Positions 52,911-62,486 of a stretch of DNA of 64,000 nucleotides are shown one piece after another. This DNA comes from Lysinibacillus sp. 2017 (GTDB taxonomy: Bacteria; Bacillota; Bacilli; Bacillales_A; Planococcaceae): contig NZ_CP029002.1 of NCBI RefSeq assembly GCF_003073375.1, positions 1,412,001 to 1,476,000 on the forward strand, read 5' to 3'. Made by a program: the position numbers and the translations under genes. The notes under the pieces are model-generated. The model worked only from the letters and a program-made list of their open reading frames with translations, made no database searches and had not been told where the DNA came from. Each line of letters begins with the position of its first letter. The stretch's first letter is position 1.

Positions 52911-54134
52911 ATGGAAGAGAGATTTGTATGGGATACGAATTTAAAAGTACGACTATTAGGGGAAACGGTATTCAATATCTTTTACTGGATGTACTTTCCG
53001 TTTATGGCGATTTACTTTAGTCAGTCAATGGGGATAGGGTGGACTGGTCTATTAATGACGATACCGCCAATTGTCAGTTTGATAGCGGGATTAGTAGGGG
53101 GCTCATATGCAGATCGATATGGGCGAAAGCGCTTAATGTTGTGGGGGACAGGGATTCAACTTCTTATGTTCATACTGTTTGCTAGTTCGGACTTTGTTTG
53201 GTTAAACTATTTTGCCTTTTTAGGAATTACAATTGGGAAGGGTATTTATAAACCTGCAAGTGATGCAATGGTGGCAGATACAGTACCAGCTGAGGAAAGA
53301 AAAGAGGTATTTGCTAAATTTATCACAGGTAGCAATCTTGGCGCAGTACTCGGTCCGATTATTGGTGCTTGGGTGTTTTTCGATCATCGTTCGTTACTAC
53401 TATGGAGTTGTGCGTGCTTTTTAATGGTTTATTTTGTTGTTATTTATACAAAGTCGACGGAAACAATGCCTGTGACAGATGAAGTAAATCAGCATAAAAA
53501 AGTATTTTCAATAAGCGGTGAATTACGTAGTTATCTACAAATAATGAAAGATAAGGCGTTTGCGCTCTATATTGCTGCGGGGGTATTTTCAGTCATTGCT
53601 ATAATGCAGCTCGATTTGTATTTGGCAATTTACATTTATGATGAGGTACCGAGCCAAGTATTATTTGCAGGTAGTGGTTTTATCCTATCAAGTAAAGAAA
53701 TTTTAGGATGGATATTAGGGATAAATGGTGTCATTTTTGTACTGTTTATCATACCAGTAACGAAATGGCTAAAGCGATGGAGCGATTTACAAGTGTTTGT
53801 ACTAAGTTGTTTACTTGCGGGTTTTGGGATGTTTGCGGTGGGATTAACGTCCAATATTTGGTTTCTATTCATGTTTACAATTATTTTCACATTTGGCGAG
53901 CTGGTTCGTTCGCCAGTTCTTTATAACTTTGTCAGTAACTACGCACCACAACATGCTCGTGCACAATATATGGCAGCATCGAATATGCAGTTTACCATTG
54001 GTCGATTCTTGGCTCCAATGACTGTTATCTTATCAGGTTATTTTAGTTCAATGGTTGTTTTCAGTGCAATCTTAATTTGTGCATTATTTAGTTTAGGTAT
54101 GTATGTCAAATTGCATCAGCATGCAAATCCTTGA
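52911..54134 (+). CDS. MFS transporter
   Basis: About 407 residues, twelve hydrophobic segments. MFS loop motif GGSYADRYGRKRLMLWG near 63, and a second-half GFGMFAVGLTSNIWFLFMFTIIF. DHA1-type efflux pump, substrate unknown. ATG 52911 (MEERFVWD) has TAGGAGTGG upstream. The frame is open from 52758, but that upstream stretch reads like spurious coding and lacks a ribosome binding site. Confidence 0.88.
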   Translation: MEERFVWDTNLKVRLLGETVFNIFYWMYFPFMAIYFSQSMGIGWTGLLMTIPPIVSLIAGLVGGSYADRYGRKRLMLWGTGIQLLMFILFASSDFVWLNYFAFLGITIGKGIYKPASDAMVADTVPAEERKEVFAKFITGSNLGAVLGPIIGAWVFFDHRSLLLWSCACFLMVYFVVIYTKSTETMPVTDEVNQHKKVFSISGELRSYLQIMKDKAFALYIAAGVFSVIAIMQLDLYLAIYIYDEVPSQVLFAGSGFILSSKEILGWILGINGVIFVLFIIPVTKWLKRWSDLQVFVLSCLLAGFGMFAVGLTSNIWFLFMFTIIFTFGELVRSPVLYNFVSNYAPQHARAQYMAASNMQFTIGRFLAPMTVILSGYFSSMVVFSAILICALFSLGMYVKLHQHANP

Positions 54135-54474
54135 ACGCCGTAAAAAAAATATTTAAATTGATCGGATACGTAAAGATTTCATGGCTGAAAGAGCAAAAGC
54201 ACGGTTATCCTTTAAATAATAGAACGGTGTAAAATACCAGGCATTCCTCAAAAGATCAGCTTCCTCATCTAGCAAAAGCTGCACTGCTTCTTATTGCAAC
54301 GACTGTATTACTTTACTAATAATTGTTTTAAAATATTTTTAAGGGATTTATGGCAATTATCTAATCTTAAGGGTAAAGAATATTATGTAAAATTAGAAAT
54401 AGAACTTTATCCCGCTTTAACGGGCAGTAAAACTCATAGGGAGAATTTTCACTTTATAAGAAAGGAGAGCACTT
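54135..54474. other. Gap with possible gene debris
   Basis: 340 bases without an intact gene. Short plus-strand tails such as DFMAERAKARLSFK and AKAALLLIATTVLLY, each ending in a stop, look like ends of lost genes. The promoter of the MMPL gene must lie here, but I see no clear boxes. AAAGGAGAG at 54461 is its ribosome binding site. Confidence 0.35.
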
Positions 54475-57400
54475 ATGGGATGGAAAAATAAACGCACGCT
54501 GAGTTTTGTTTTTTGGGTCGTATTAGTCATTGTTATGGTGGTCGTGATGCCAAACCTTGATAAATTAGTGATTGAAAAGGGACAAATTTCGATTCCAGAA
54601 ACGAGTCAAAGTGAAAAAGGCGCTAAGCTTTTAAATGAATTAAAAACAGAAGGTGAGAGCATTTACCAGTTCGCCTTCGTTTTTCATAGTGACGATGGTT
54701 TAACGAAGGATGAAACTGCTCAAATCGAACAAACACTTTCGAATATAGAAGCTGACAAAGAAAAATTACACATACTTTATTCGTTGTTTCACACGCAAAG
54801 TGAGCAAGCTGCTGAGCAGTTAGTTTCTCAGGACGGTACAACAATTTTAGCACAAGTATCAATTCAAAAAGGGTTGAATACGGCAGAAGAAGTGGCCGAG
54901 CAGTTACGTCCGTATATAGAGGATTTAACGGTGGATACGTATTTAACTGGTAGTGATATAGTTATGTCTGATTTTTCACAATCAACACAAGAAGGCGTTA
55001 AGAAAACGGAAATTATTGCAATCATCTTTATTATCGTCATTTTAATCATTATTTTCCGTTCACCAATTGTTCCGTTAATTTCACTAATTACAGTTGGTAT
55101 TGCCTATATCATTTCATTATCGATTGTCGCATTACTTGTTGAACATGCTGATTTGCCATTCTCGAATTTTACACAAGTATTTTTAGTCGTTGTGTTATTT
55201 GGGATTGGAACGGATTACAATATTTTATTATTTACACGTTTCAAAGAAGAACTCGCGAAGCAGGGACATGTGATAAAGGCGATTTCAACGACCTATGCTA
55301 CTGCGGGTAAAACTGTTATTTTTAGTGGACTTGCAGTTTTAGTAGGATTTATCGCTTTATTTTTAGCTGAGTTCTCGATGTATAAAGCAACAGCGGCTGT
55401 TTCAATTGGGGTTGCTGTATTACTACTTGTTTTAATGACACTCAATCCATTTTTTATGGGGGTGTTCGGCTTCAAGCTTTTCTGGCCGATTAAAGAGGTG
55501 AAAGGCCACCAAGACAATAAAATGTGGAAAGCCTTTAGTAAATTTTCATTTTTACGTCCATTGCTATCATTGATCGTAGTAGCACTTGTCACAGTACCAT
55601 TTATTTGGCTGTATTCAAGCGAGCTAAATTACAATGATTTAGTTGAAATTGATGACAAATATGAATCAAAGCAAGCAGTATCCTTAATTGAAAAACACTA
55701 TGATGCAGGTTTTTCTTCACCTTTATCATTAGCCATAAAGGCAGACAAGTCACTAGCTACGCAAGCAAGTTTAGCTGAAATTGATAAACTAGCTGGTATC
55801 ATTGAACAAGTTGATGGTGTATCAAAGGTGTACAGTGTAACACGTCCTGAGGGGAAACGAATTGAAGACCTTTATATTAGTGAGCAATCAGGTCAATTAA
55901 AAGAGGGCATTGGCGATGCACAGGGCGGTGTTGAACAAATTCACTCCGGCTTATCAGAGGCTCAAGAAAAAGTAACAAAACCACAGGATTTATCAGGTGT
56001 TTCACAGTTAATTAGTGGGACCAATGCGTTACAAGATGGTGCTACGGAGTTACAAGATGCGTTAAATAAGTTATCTACGGGTATCGCAGATGGGACAAAT
56101 GGTTCAAAGAAAATCCAGCAAAACCTTCAACAATTAACGACTTCAATAGGTACGTTAAAAGATGGACTTGCTACATTAGCAACCAATTATGCGACACTCT
56201 CAAATGGATTCAATCAGTTTACTTCTGTGTTTGATGGAACTGAGACTGCGATTAATTCTGCAAAACAAGGTTATGCACAAATCGAAGAGCTGATGAAAAA
56301 AGCTGCAGCGGAAAATCCTGATTTAACTGAAGTTCAAACAGCACTAGAAATTGCTGTTCAAGCACAAACACAGTTAACAGATATGTCACAGCAAATTGCT
56401 TCTTCAAAAGCACAATACACGCAGTTAACAAGTGGCTTCACGCAAGCAAATGCAGCACTTCAACAAGCGAATGATGCAGTAACACAAATAGAGCAAGGTG
56501 CGAGTCAGTTAACGAATGGTGCAAATACACTGACTGAAGGCTTACAACAAGCACAAAACGGTTCCACACAAATTGCAAAAGAATCTTCTAGTTTCGTTTC
56601 TGGACTTCAGGCTGTAAATGACGGACAGAAGCAGCTCAAAACGAGTTTAGAAGAGCTACAAAATCAAATGGCCCAACTAGGCAAAGGATTAAAACAATCT
56701 ACTGAAGGCTTAGATGAGATTTATGCAGGCTTGGATGATGCGAATAGCTATTTAAAAGATTTAAATACGAGTGAATCAGCGGAATTCTTTATTCCACAAG
56801 AAGTTTTAGAAGGAGAAGAGTTCAGTGAAAGTTTTGCTACGTATATGAATGAAGAACATAATATGACGAGTATGACGATTATTTTAGACGTCAATCCATA
56901 TACAGAAGAAGCGATGGACATCGTTAAAGTCATCGATAAAAAAGTACAAGGTTACGTGGCCAGCTCATCACTTGCAGATGATGAAGTGTATTTATCGGGT
57001 AAAACGATGACGAATGTTGATTTGCAGCAGATTTCACAAGCGGATTTTATTCGTAGTATTGTTGTGATGATGATCGGTATTACACTTATATTATTATGGG
57101 TTACACGTTCAGCTTTCCAAACGCTTGTTATTATTGGTGCGTTAATGCTGACGAATTTTGCCGCACTTGGCATTACAGAGCTAATTACAACACATCTTTT
57201 AGGACATGAAGCATTAAGCTGGAATGTACCGTTCTTCTCGATGATTATGCTCATCACACTTGGAGTCGATTATAGTATTTTCTTCATGATGCGCTATAAC
57301 GAATCAAAAAAGCTCGGACTCAATCAAATTATTCCTGCTGCTTCTGAAATGGGAGGAGTCATTGTATCGGCAGCCATTATTTTAGGTGGTACGTTTGCGG

Positions 57401-57555
57401 CATTAATTCCTTCTGGGATTATTACGCTTATTCAAGTAGCAATTACCGTAATGGTTGGACTTGTTCTACTCAGCATCTTTATCATGCCAATGCTTTTACC
57501 AGCATGCTTCGGACTTTTACAAAAATTCCAGCACATAGTGAAAAAAGAAAAATAA
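54475..57555 (+). CDS. MMPL/RND-family transporter (YdgH-like)
   Basis: 1026 residues. Two MMPL membrane halves: residues 175-385, with FGIGTDYNILLFTRFKEEL carrying the family's Gly-x-x-x-Asp-Tyr motif, and 855-1015, with TLGVDYSIFFMMRYNE. Between them (about 480-765) lies a long extracellular helical repeat region rich in LxxGxxxLxxA, like YhgE/Pip and coiled-coil domains. Members export lipids, siderophores or drugs using the proton gradient, and the coiled coil probably reaches through the wall. Substrate unknown; no regulator directly adjacent. Confidence 0.93.
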   Translation: MGWKNKRTLSFVFWVVLVIVMVVVMPNLDKLVIEKGQISIPETSQSEKGAKLLNELKTEGESIYQFAFVFHSDDGLTKDETAQIEQTLSNIEADKEKLHILYSLFHTQSEQAAEQLVSQDGTTILAQVSIQKGLNTAEEVAEQLRPYIEDLTVDTYLTGSDIVMSDFSQSTQEGVKKTEIIAIIFIIVILIIIFRSPIVPLISLITVGIAYIISLSIVALLVEHADLPFSNFTQVFLVVVLFGIGTDYNILLFTRFKEELAKQGHVIKAISTTYATAGKTVIFSGLAVLVGFIALFLAEFSMYKATAAVSIGVAVLLLVLMTLNPFFMGVFGFKLFWPIKEVKGHQDNKMWKAFSKFSFLRPLLSLIVVALVTVPFIWLYSSELNYNDLVEIDDKYESKQAVSLIEKHYDAGFSSPLSLAIKADKSLATQASLAEIDKLAGIIEQVDGVSKVYSVTRPEGKRIEDLYISEQSGQLKEGIGDAQGGVEQIHSGLSEAQEKVTKPQDLSGVSQLISGTNALQDGATELQDALNKLSTGIADGTNGSKKIQQNLQQLTTSIGTLKDGLATLATNYATLSNGFNQFTSVFDGTETAINSAKQGYAQIEELMKKAAAENPDLTEVQTALEIAVQAQTQLTDMSQQIASSKAQYTQLTSGFTQANAALQQANDAVTQIEQGASQLTNGANTLTEGLQQAQNGSTQIAKESSSFVSGLQAVNDGQKQLKTSLEELQNQMAQLGKGLKQSTEGLDEIYAGLDDANSYLKDLNTSESAEFFIPQEVLEGEEFSESFATYMNEEHNMTSMTIILDVNPYTEEAMDIVKVIDKKVQGYVASSSLADDEVYLSGKTMTNVDLQQISQADFIRSIVVMMIGITLILLWVTRSAFQTLVIIGALMLTNFAALGITELITTHLLGHEALSWNVPFFSMIMLITLGVDYSIFFMMRYNESKKLGLNQIIPAASEMGGVIVSAAIILGGTFAALIPSGIITLIQVAITVMVGLVLLSIFIMPMLLPACFGLLQKFQHIVKKEK

Positions 57556-57560
57556 CATCA

Positions 57561-57600
57561 AAAACTTCTTTTATCCTTTTTAGGTGAAAGAAGTTTTTTG
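57561..57600 (+). terminator. Terminator of the MMPL gene
   Basis: AAAACTTCTTTTA pairs with GAAAGAAGTTTT, then TTG-TTTT. Confidence 0.8.
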
Positions 57601-57674
57601 TTTTACAATATTTGAAACTATTTCTCGCTTGCTTTCGTAAATGTATGAAAAGATCAATGTCAGGAGGGAGCACG

Positions 57675-57892
57675 ATGTTTTTAGTATTAGCCATTTTTTC
57701 TCATTACCATTTTACGCATTTTTAATTTGGTCTATTAAAGAGCCAGTCGAAGCACAGCTGCTATTTGATCGATGGCGATATAAGGAACCACCAAGCTATT
57801 CAGAAAAACAAATAAATCTTTTTAAGATTGGCAATGTATTCGGCATCATTGCATTGACGTTGTTTTTAATTAGTTATGGATTAAGTTTTTAG
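57675..57892 (+). pseudogene. Small membrane protein gene with a 2-base frameshift
   Basis: AGGAGGGAG is followed by ATG 57675, which opens MFLVLAIFS and then ends after 16 residues. Removing two bases from TCTC at 57699-57702 joins it to a second frame that runs SLPFYAFLIWSIKEP, RWRYKEPPSYSEKQ and IIALTLFLISYGLSF to TAG 57892. The restored 70-residue protein has two membrane helices with a polar loop. The second frame also has an upstream in-frame start at 57641, but it lacks a ribosome binding site. Frameshift mutation or sequencing error; function unknown. Confidence 0.7.
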
Positions 57893-57915
57893 AAAACAAA
57901 TAGAGGGTGAACTGC

Positions 57916-58509
57916 ATGAAAAGACAGATTGTTACTATATCAGGCGGTGGATTTTCTGAAGAGAAAAATGCTTATATTGATGACTATATCGTAAATTTAG
58001 TAAAAAGGGATAAACCAGTTAAAATTGCTTTTATTGCTACGGCTAGTAATGATGCACAAGGTTATATTGATAAATTTTATGAAGCGTTTAAACACCAGCT
58101 ACCAAGTCATATCACAATCCAAGATTTTGAATTGCCAAATATCCAAAACATCGTAAATGAGCTAGATATCATTTATGTTGGAGGGGGTAATACGAAATAT
58201 ATGTTGAATCTATGGCGGGAAACGGGCTTTGACCAAGTATTGAAACAAGCATATGAGAACGGTGTTGTGCTAGCTGGAATTAGCGCGGGTGCGATGTGTT
58301 GGTTTGAACGCTGTTTTAGTGAAAATGAAGAGTTTGAAGGACTTGGAATTCTAAAGGGAAGTCTTTGCCCACATTATAATCATCAAGCATACAAAATGCC
58401 CTACGATAAGTGGATAAGTACACTAATAGAAGTTTCTAGTTATCGACTTAAAGATAACGAAAGTCTGTATTTTAAAAATGAACAGCGAATTGCGATGATT
58501 ACTACTTGA
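57916..58509 (+). CDS. Peptidase E-like protein (S51 family)
   Basis: About 197 residues, class-I-glutaminase-like fold. The nucleophile elbow is GISAGAMCW near residue 121, with GGGNTKYML near 90 binding the backbone. EEFEGLGILKGSLCPHYNHQ near 138 supplies His and Glu. Bacillales/Listeria members of S51 (Lmo0363 type) are described as using Ser-His-Glu; this sequence fits that version. They act on short peptides, in the cytoplasm. ATG 57916 with GAGGGTGA upstream. The C-terminus (RIAMITT) may be slightly short. Confidence 0.82.
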   Translation: MKRQIVTISGGGFSEEKNAYIDDYIVNLVKRDKPVKIAFIATASNDAQGYIDKFYEAFKHQLPSHITIQDFELPNIQNIVNELDIIYVGGGNTKYMLNLWRETGFDQVLKQAYENGVVLAGISAGAMCWFERCFSENEEFEGLGILKGSLCPHYNHQAYKMPYDKWISTLIEVSSYRLKDNESLYFKNEQRIAMITT

Positions 58510-58607
58510 GCAAATAGTTTAATTTTGGTGTACTTACATATCTAAATAACGAAGATCTTGATCAATTTAATCGACTAATGATGCTACTTTTATTAATGAA
58601 ATTTTAA

Positions 58608-58859
58608 ATCGAAACTAAACACCTAAGAAATCGAATAGACCATCCTATTCCATCACAGGACAGAGGGTATCGAAAACTGGATGTATTAACTGACCTGAAT
58701 GATTTAACGAAATACCAACTTGCATCTGCACTTATCAGAGTTAATGATAATGCCATTAATGCTTTTTTTCAGACGGTGCGTAGAAGATTATCCATTTTAG
58801 AAAGACCGCTCGTAACGGCTCGTGGAGATGGGAAAAGTTATATTTATGATATAAATTAA
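58608..58859 (+). pseudogene. Transposase remnant
   Basis: An 84-codon open frame with no start (it begins right after a stop codon) encodes NRIDHPIPSQDRGYRKLDVL, NDNAINAFFQTVRRRLSILE and RPLVTARGDGKSYIYDIN. I read this as part of the C-terminal half of an insertion-sequence transposase/integrase-like protein, cut at both ends. No inverted repeats are visible around it. The preceding 98 bases (58510-58607) carry no gene. The IS family cannot be named with confidence. Confidence 0.55.
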
Positions 58860-58950
58860 ATGTTATATTTTGATTATTTATATAATGGGTAAATTTTGAA
58901 ACTTTAGTATTAATTAATTCGTATAAAATACAAAGAAATGGGTGGAGTAT

Positions 58951-59268
58951 ATGAGTAAAAGTAAGTTATTTGTAACCCTTTTATTATTCCTTTTTGTAGG
59001 GTTGTTCGTAGTAGGCTTTTATTCTGTTAATAATGTTCATATTGAAAGCACCTATAAACTTGATGAACAAAATATTGTGGAAAAAAATGGTGAACACTAT
59101 CTATTGATTGATGAACGTGAGTTATCTTTATCGAAGGATTTTTACGAAAAAATAGACTTAGAAAAATATAACGAATACAAAATCAAGTATGCTTATAATC
59201 AATTGATTAATAATGATGGTGAAGTAGTGATGCTTAAAAGATATGGTGAACAGCCTTGGGGTAAATAA
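58951..59268 (+). CDS. Hypothetical membrane-anchored protein, 105 aa
   Basis: A basic start (MSKSK), one hydrophobic helix (LFVTLLLFLFVGLFVVGFYSV, residues 6-26), then about 80 polar outside residues rich in Glu/Lys/Tyr and ending YGEQPWGK. GGTGGAG lies just before ATG 58951; GTG 58942 is an alternative. Not recognised. Confidence 0.65.
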   Translation: MSKSKLFVTLLLFLFVGLFVVGFYSVNNVHIESTYKLDEQNIVEKNGEHYLLIDERELSLSKDFYEKIDLEKYNEYKIKYAYNQLINNDGEVVMLKRYGEQPWGK

Positions 59269-59321
59269 CCGAGTTCAAGACTTGAAGTTTTATTAAAAGT
59301 GAATACCGAATAGTAATCATA

Positions 59322-59354
59322 AAAGGACTTAGTTATGAACTAAGTCCTTTTATT
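59322..59354. terminator. Bidirectional terminator
   Basis: AAAGGACTTAGTT pairs perfectly with AACTAAGTCCTTT around ATG, then TTATTTG. Confidence 0.85.
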
Positions 59355-59375
59355 TGTCATAATTCATGCTAATTA

Positions 59376-59468
59376 TTATGTCAATGGCAATGATAATTCC
59401 CTTGTCAACTTTGCTATTTCGAATGCTATTTCAAATGTTTGTACCACTGAACTGAACGGGTTACGCAC
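59376..59468 (-). CDS. Possible 30-residue peptide downstream of the XRE/TPR regulator
   Basis: On the minus strand GTG 59468 opens 30 codons ending at 59376: (M)RNPFSSVVQTFEIAFE then IAKLTRELSLPLT. It contains a short direct repeat (GAAATAGCA twice). No good ribosome binding site and no Lys-rich signal-like start, so it is only a candidate for a cognate signal peptide. Confidence 0.15.
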   Translation of the reverse strand: MRNPFSSVVQTFEIAFEIAKLTRELSLPLT

Positions 59469-59488
59469 GTTGAATGGGTGTTTTATTG

Positions 59489-60724
59489 TTATTTTATATT
59501 TAATAGTTCTCTGTAAATCTTAGTCACTGAATTTTTATAGGTTGAGTCTGGATAATCGTTTAAAAGCTGATATTGCTGAACAATTAATTCGACACCTTTT
59601 TCTCGATTGCCTAATTTATCAAGGCAATATGCACGAATAGCTAATGCTTCTATACAAGCAGCGCGGTCTAATGGATGATTAATATAGGAAGGGACTTCGT
59701 AATCCTTTAATGCATCAATCACGAGTTGATAGTTCCTATTTTTCCAATGTGCGTATGCTAATTCATGATTATAAATTGGTGATAATGTACAATCCGTTGT
59801 TTTTGGGAATTCTATTATAAAATCATTAATCTCAGCAGCTAATTGTGCATCTGCATTGAATCGGTTTTCAACATGATAATACGAATATTGAAAGTGCGCC
59901 GTTTCGTACATGTTTTCAGTAAATTGCACATAGTTTCGAAATTTTTCTATATATTTTCTTGCTTTTAAATTATCATCCAACTGGATTGTTAGCATGACTG
60001 CATATTGTAAATATGCACTATGCTGTGAATAGAGTGATGTACTTTCAGCCAGATCAAAGCAACGCTCGATAAAATCCATTGCCTCCAAATAGTTACCTTT
60101 AGCTCCAGCAATTAAACTCTTCGTATAATAACAACGCAAAATGACCGGTTTTTCGATTAAATATTCTTCTTTCTCAATACGCCCAAGTAAATAATCTATC
60201 TGGTTCGAACATTCGTCATAATTTTTAACCGAAAAATTGGCATTGATTATAAATAATTTTGTTTTGAAAAACTGATTTAATGCGCCAGTTTGTTGATAAT
60301 AGTGCAGTACTTTTTCGAAAAACTCGATGTGAATTTCTTCAGTTACGTAATAGCTACACATGCAATATATTTCAATGAGCCGTACTTCTTCGTAGTGTGA
60401 ATAAGTTAAATGATCTAGTACTTCTTCAATACTTTTGATAATTTCTTGATCTATTTGTGGGTCACGATCATAATACCTAAATAAATTTTTTTCGCATGTG
60501 CTTAGTAAACTTTTATAATCGATTGTCACTACAGGATTGAGTAAATCACTAATTGGTATTTCTAATTTTTTTGCAAGTTTATGTAATGTTTCCATCGAAG
60601 GGTTTGCTTTATCATTTTCAATTTGACTTAAAAGGCTATAAGAAAAATCAGTACCAGCTAATTGTTTTAATGTTAGCTTCATATCTTTTCTTCTTTTTTT
60701 GATTTTTTCACCTAATGAATTCAT
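59489..60724 (-). CDS. XRE-family regulator with TPR-like C-terminal region, second paralogue
   Basis: About 411 residues. Helix-turn-helix at residues 4-55 (LGEKIKKRRKDMKLTLKQLAGTDFSYSLLSQIENDKANPSMETLHKLAKKLEIP), then TPR-like helix pairs (NYLEAMDFIERCFDLAES; KARKYIEKFRNYV; YQLVIDALKDYE). ATG 60724 has TGAGGTGA upstream. Divergent from the disrupted amidohydrolase gene at 60825, with about 100 bases between, so that gene is its likely target. Same architecture as 43352-44608. Confidence 0.88.
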   Translation of the reverse strand: MNSLGEKIKKRRKDMKLTLKQLAGTDFSYSLLSQIENDKANPSMETLHKLAKKLEIPISDLLNPVVTIDYKSLLSTCEKNLFRYYDRDPQIDQEIIKSIEEVLDHLTYSHYEEVRLIEIYCMCSYYVTEEIHIEFFEKVLHYYQQTGALNQFFKTKLFIINANFSVKNYDECSNQIDYLLGRIEKEEYLIEKPVILRCYYTKSLIAGAKGNYLEAMDFIERCFDLAESTSLYSQHSAYLQYAVMLTIQLDDNLKARKYIEKFRNYVQFTENMYETAHFQYSYYHVENRFNADAQLAAEINDFIIEFPKTTDCTLSPIYNHELAYAHWKNRNYQLVIDALKDYEVPSYINHPLDRAACIEALAIRAYCLDKLGNREKGVELIVQQYQLLNDYPDSTYKNSVTKIYRELLNIK

Positions 60725-60824
60725 GTGTGTCACCTCATTTTTAGTATATCAAATTTTTATAATTTACAAAATATTTAAATTGTATTAAAATTTTCAATAT
60801 ATTAAAACTATTTGGGGTGATTTT

Positions 60825-62144
60825 ATGTTGGTGTTGAAAAATGGTTTTGTGTTAAATGTAGAAGCAGGTATTTTTGAGAAAAAAGATATTTTAATTAAAG
60901 ATGATCGTATTGTATAAATTTCCACAAATGTATGTGAAGACGAATCTACAATAATCAATTGTGAGAACAAATGGCTGATCCCAGGTTTAATCGACATGCA
61001 CGTTCATATAAAAAAACACTTTGCTCATTATTTTACTGCTGCTGGTATAACGACTATAAGAAATACTGCAGGAAGTGTGATTGAATTACAACCATTTATG
61101 ATAGCACCATCGAATTCGAGTGAACCTCGTGTCATTTCAGCCGATCGAATGATTGACGGACCTCCAGGACTTTGGGGAGAAGATAGCCCGTACAATCTCA
61201 ATGTGAGTGATGAAGATGCTGCAAGAAAAGAAGTGCAAAGACAAGTCGCTCTTGGAACGGATTTTATAAAAATTTATGGTTGGTTAGAACCTGAGTTTAT
61301 GAAAGTTGTCGTTGATGAGGCAAAAAAATTTGGTAAAGAAGTAAGCTGTGACATCCTACATTCGAAAAAGGTAAATGCAATAGACGCGGCGAACTTTGGG
61401 ATTGATTGGCTAGAGCATTGCTCGGGAATGATTCAAGCGATGTATCCACAATGGACAATGGATGCATCGGAGGATATTTGGAATCAAATTCCGTGGGACA
61501 ATCCAAATGAGCAAAAAATTCAGGAGCTATGTGAACTGTTATTGCAGAAGGGAACAAAACTATGTCCAACACTTGTACTGTATGATCAAATGCGATTAGC
61601 AGAAAATTATTGGACATTTAAACACCCAATTATTCAACATATTGAAAATAGTACACACTTATTTCAGCATTGGGAGCCAGCTGCACAACAAAAAAGTGGG
61701 CAAAAGTATTTTGGAAGACAGGTTAAAACGATTCAAAAAATCGCCTATACGTATTTTAAAATGGGCGGGGTAGTTGTACCAGGAACGGACACACCCGCAG
61801 GTATTTACACTTATCCAGGTATGGCGTTGCATCGTGAACTTCAATTATTTGTCGAAGCAGGTTTCACAGAGACTGAAGCAATTCAACAAGCAACGATGAG
61901 TGCCGCGAAAGCATTGAATATCGATAATTTAGGAATGCTTAAAGAAAACTATTTGGCAGATATCCTCATTTTAAACCGCAATCCCGTAGAAAATATAGAA
62001 CACACAACGGATATTAATCAAATAATTAAGGGGGGAACCGTATATACACCGCAACAATTAATAAAAGCTGTTCCTACAGAAGAAGAGATGACGATTTATA
62101 CAAATGAATTAGTAGTTAAATTTAAGGAACTACAGTTGGTATAG
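60825..62144 (+). pseudogene. Amidohydrolase gene interrupted by a stop codon
   Basis: ATG 60825 behind GGGGTGA begins LVLKNGFVLNVEAGIFEKKD, the usual beta-sandwich start of amidohydrolases, but TAA follows DDRIV at codon 31 (60915-60917). The same frame then continues without break for 408 codons to 62144. It carries LIPGLIDMHVHI (the metal HxH), HSKKVNAIDAANFGIDWLEH, PGTDTPAGIYTYPG (metal Asp) and a C-terminal ADILILNRNPVENIE. All catalytic residues survive; only one codon is wrong. Imidazolonepropionase/prolidase-like group. Recent inactivation, suppression or sequencing error are all possible. Confidence 0.85.
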
Positions 62145-62260
62145 AATCGTTAAGACGGTACGACAGCAAGCTGCATCTATAAATTGTAAATCGTGATTGC
62201 TAATCATGATGCAATCACTATAAAATAAGAGGCTGGAACAAAACCCACCTCGAAAATAAG
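62145..62260. other. Intergenic sequence with a recurrent Firmicutes motif
   Basis: AAGAGGCTGGAACAAAACCC (62227-62246) resembles the GAGGCTGGGACAAAA element that often stands before terminator hairpins in Gram-positive genomes. It is followed by a hairpin. Confidence 0.45.
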
Positions 62261-62308
62261 AAGCCCCGAAAACTTTACGATGAGTAAAACGTTTTCGGGG
62301 CTTTGTTT
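62261..62308 (+). terminator. Terminator after the amidohydrolase
   Basis: AAGCCCCGAAAAC (62261-62273) pairs with GTTTTCGGGGCTT (62291-62303), then TG-TTTTT. Confidence 0.9.
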
Positions 62309-62486
62309 TTATCTACTTTTAGCTGGTGTTCTTCAATACGATGGACACTTTCCGTATTTATTTAATTGAACGATTAATTATAAAAAGTGCAGATATTTTA
62401 TATTTTTAGTTCATATACATATTTCGAATGGACGTGAGTCAGTAATGTGAGTAATTTTACAAATATTACGGAGGAGGTTCTGGGAA

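Noticed and set aside
60915-60917. Selenocysteine or programmed recoding at the amidohydrolase stop
   Set aside because: The codon is TAA, not TGA, and no recoding hairpin follows; nonsense mutation or error is simpler.
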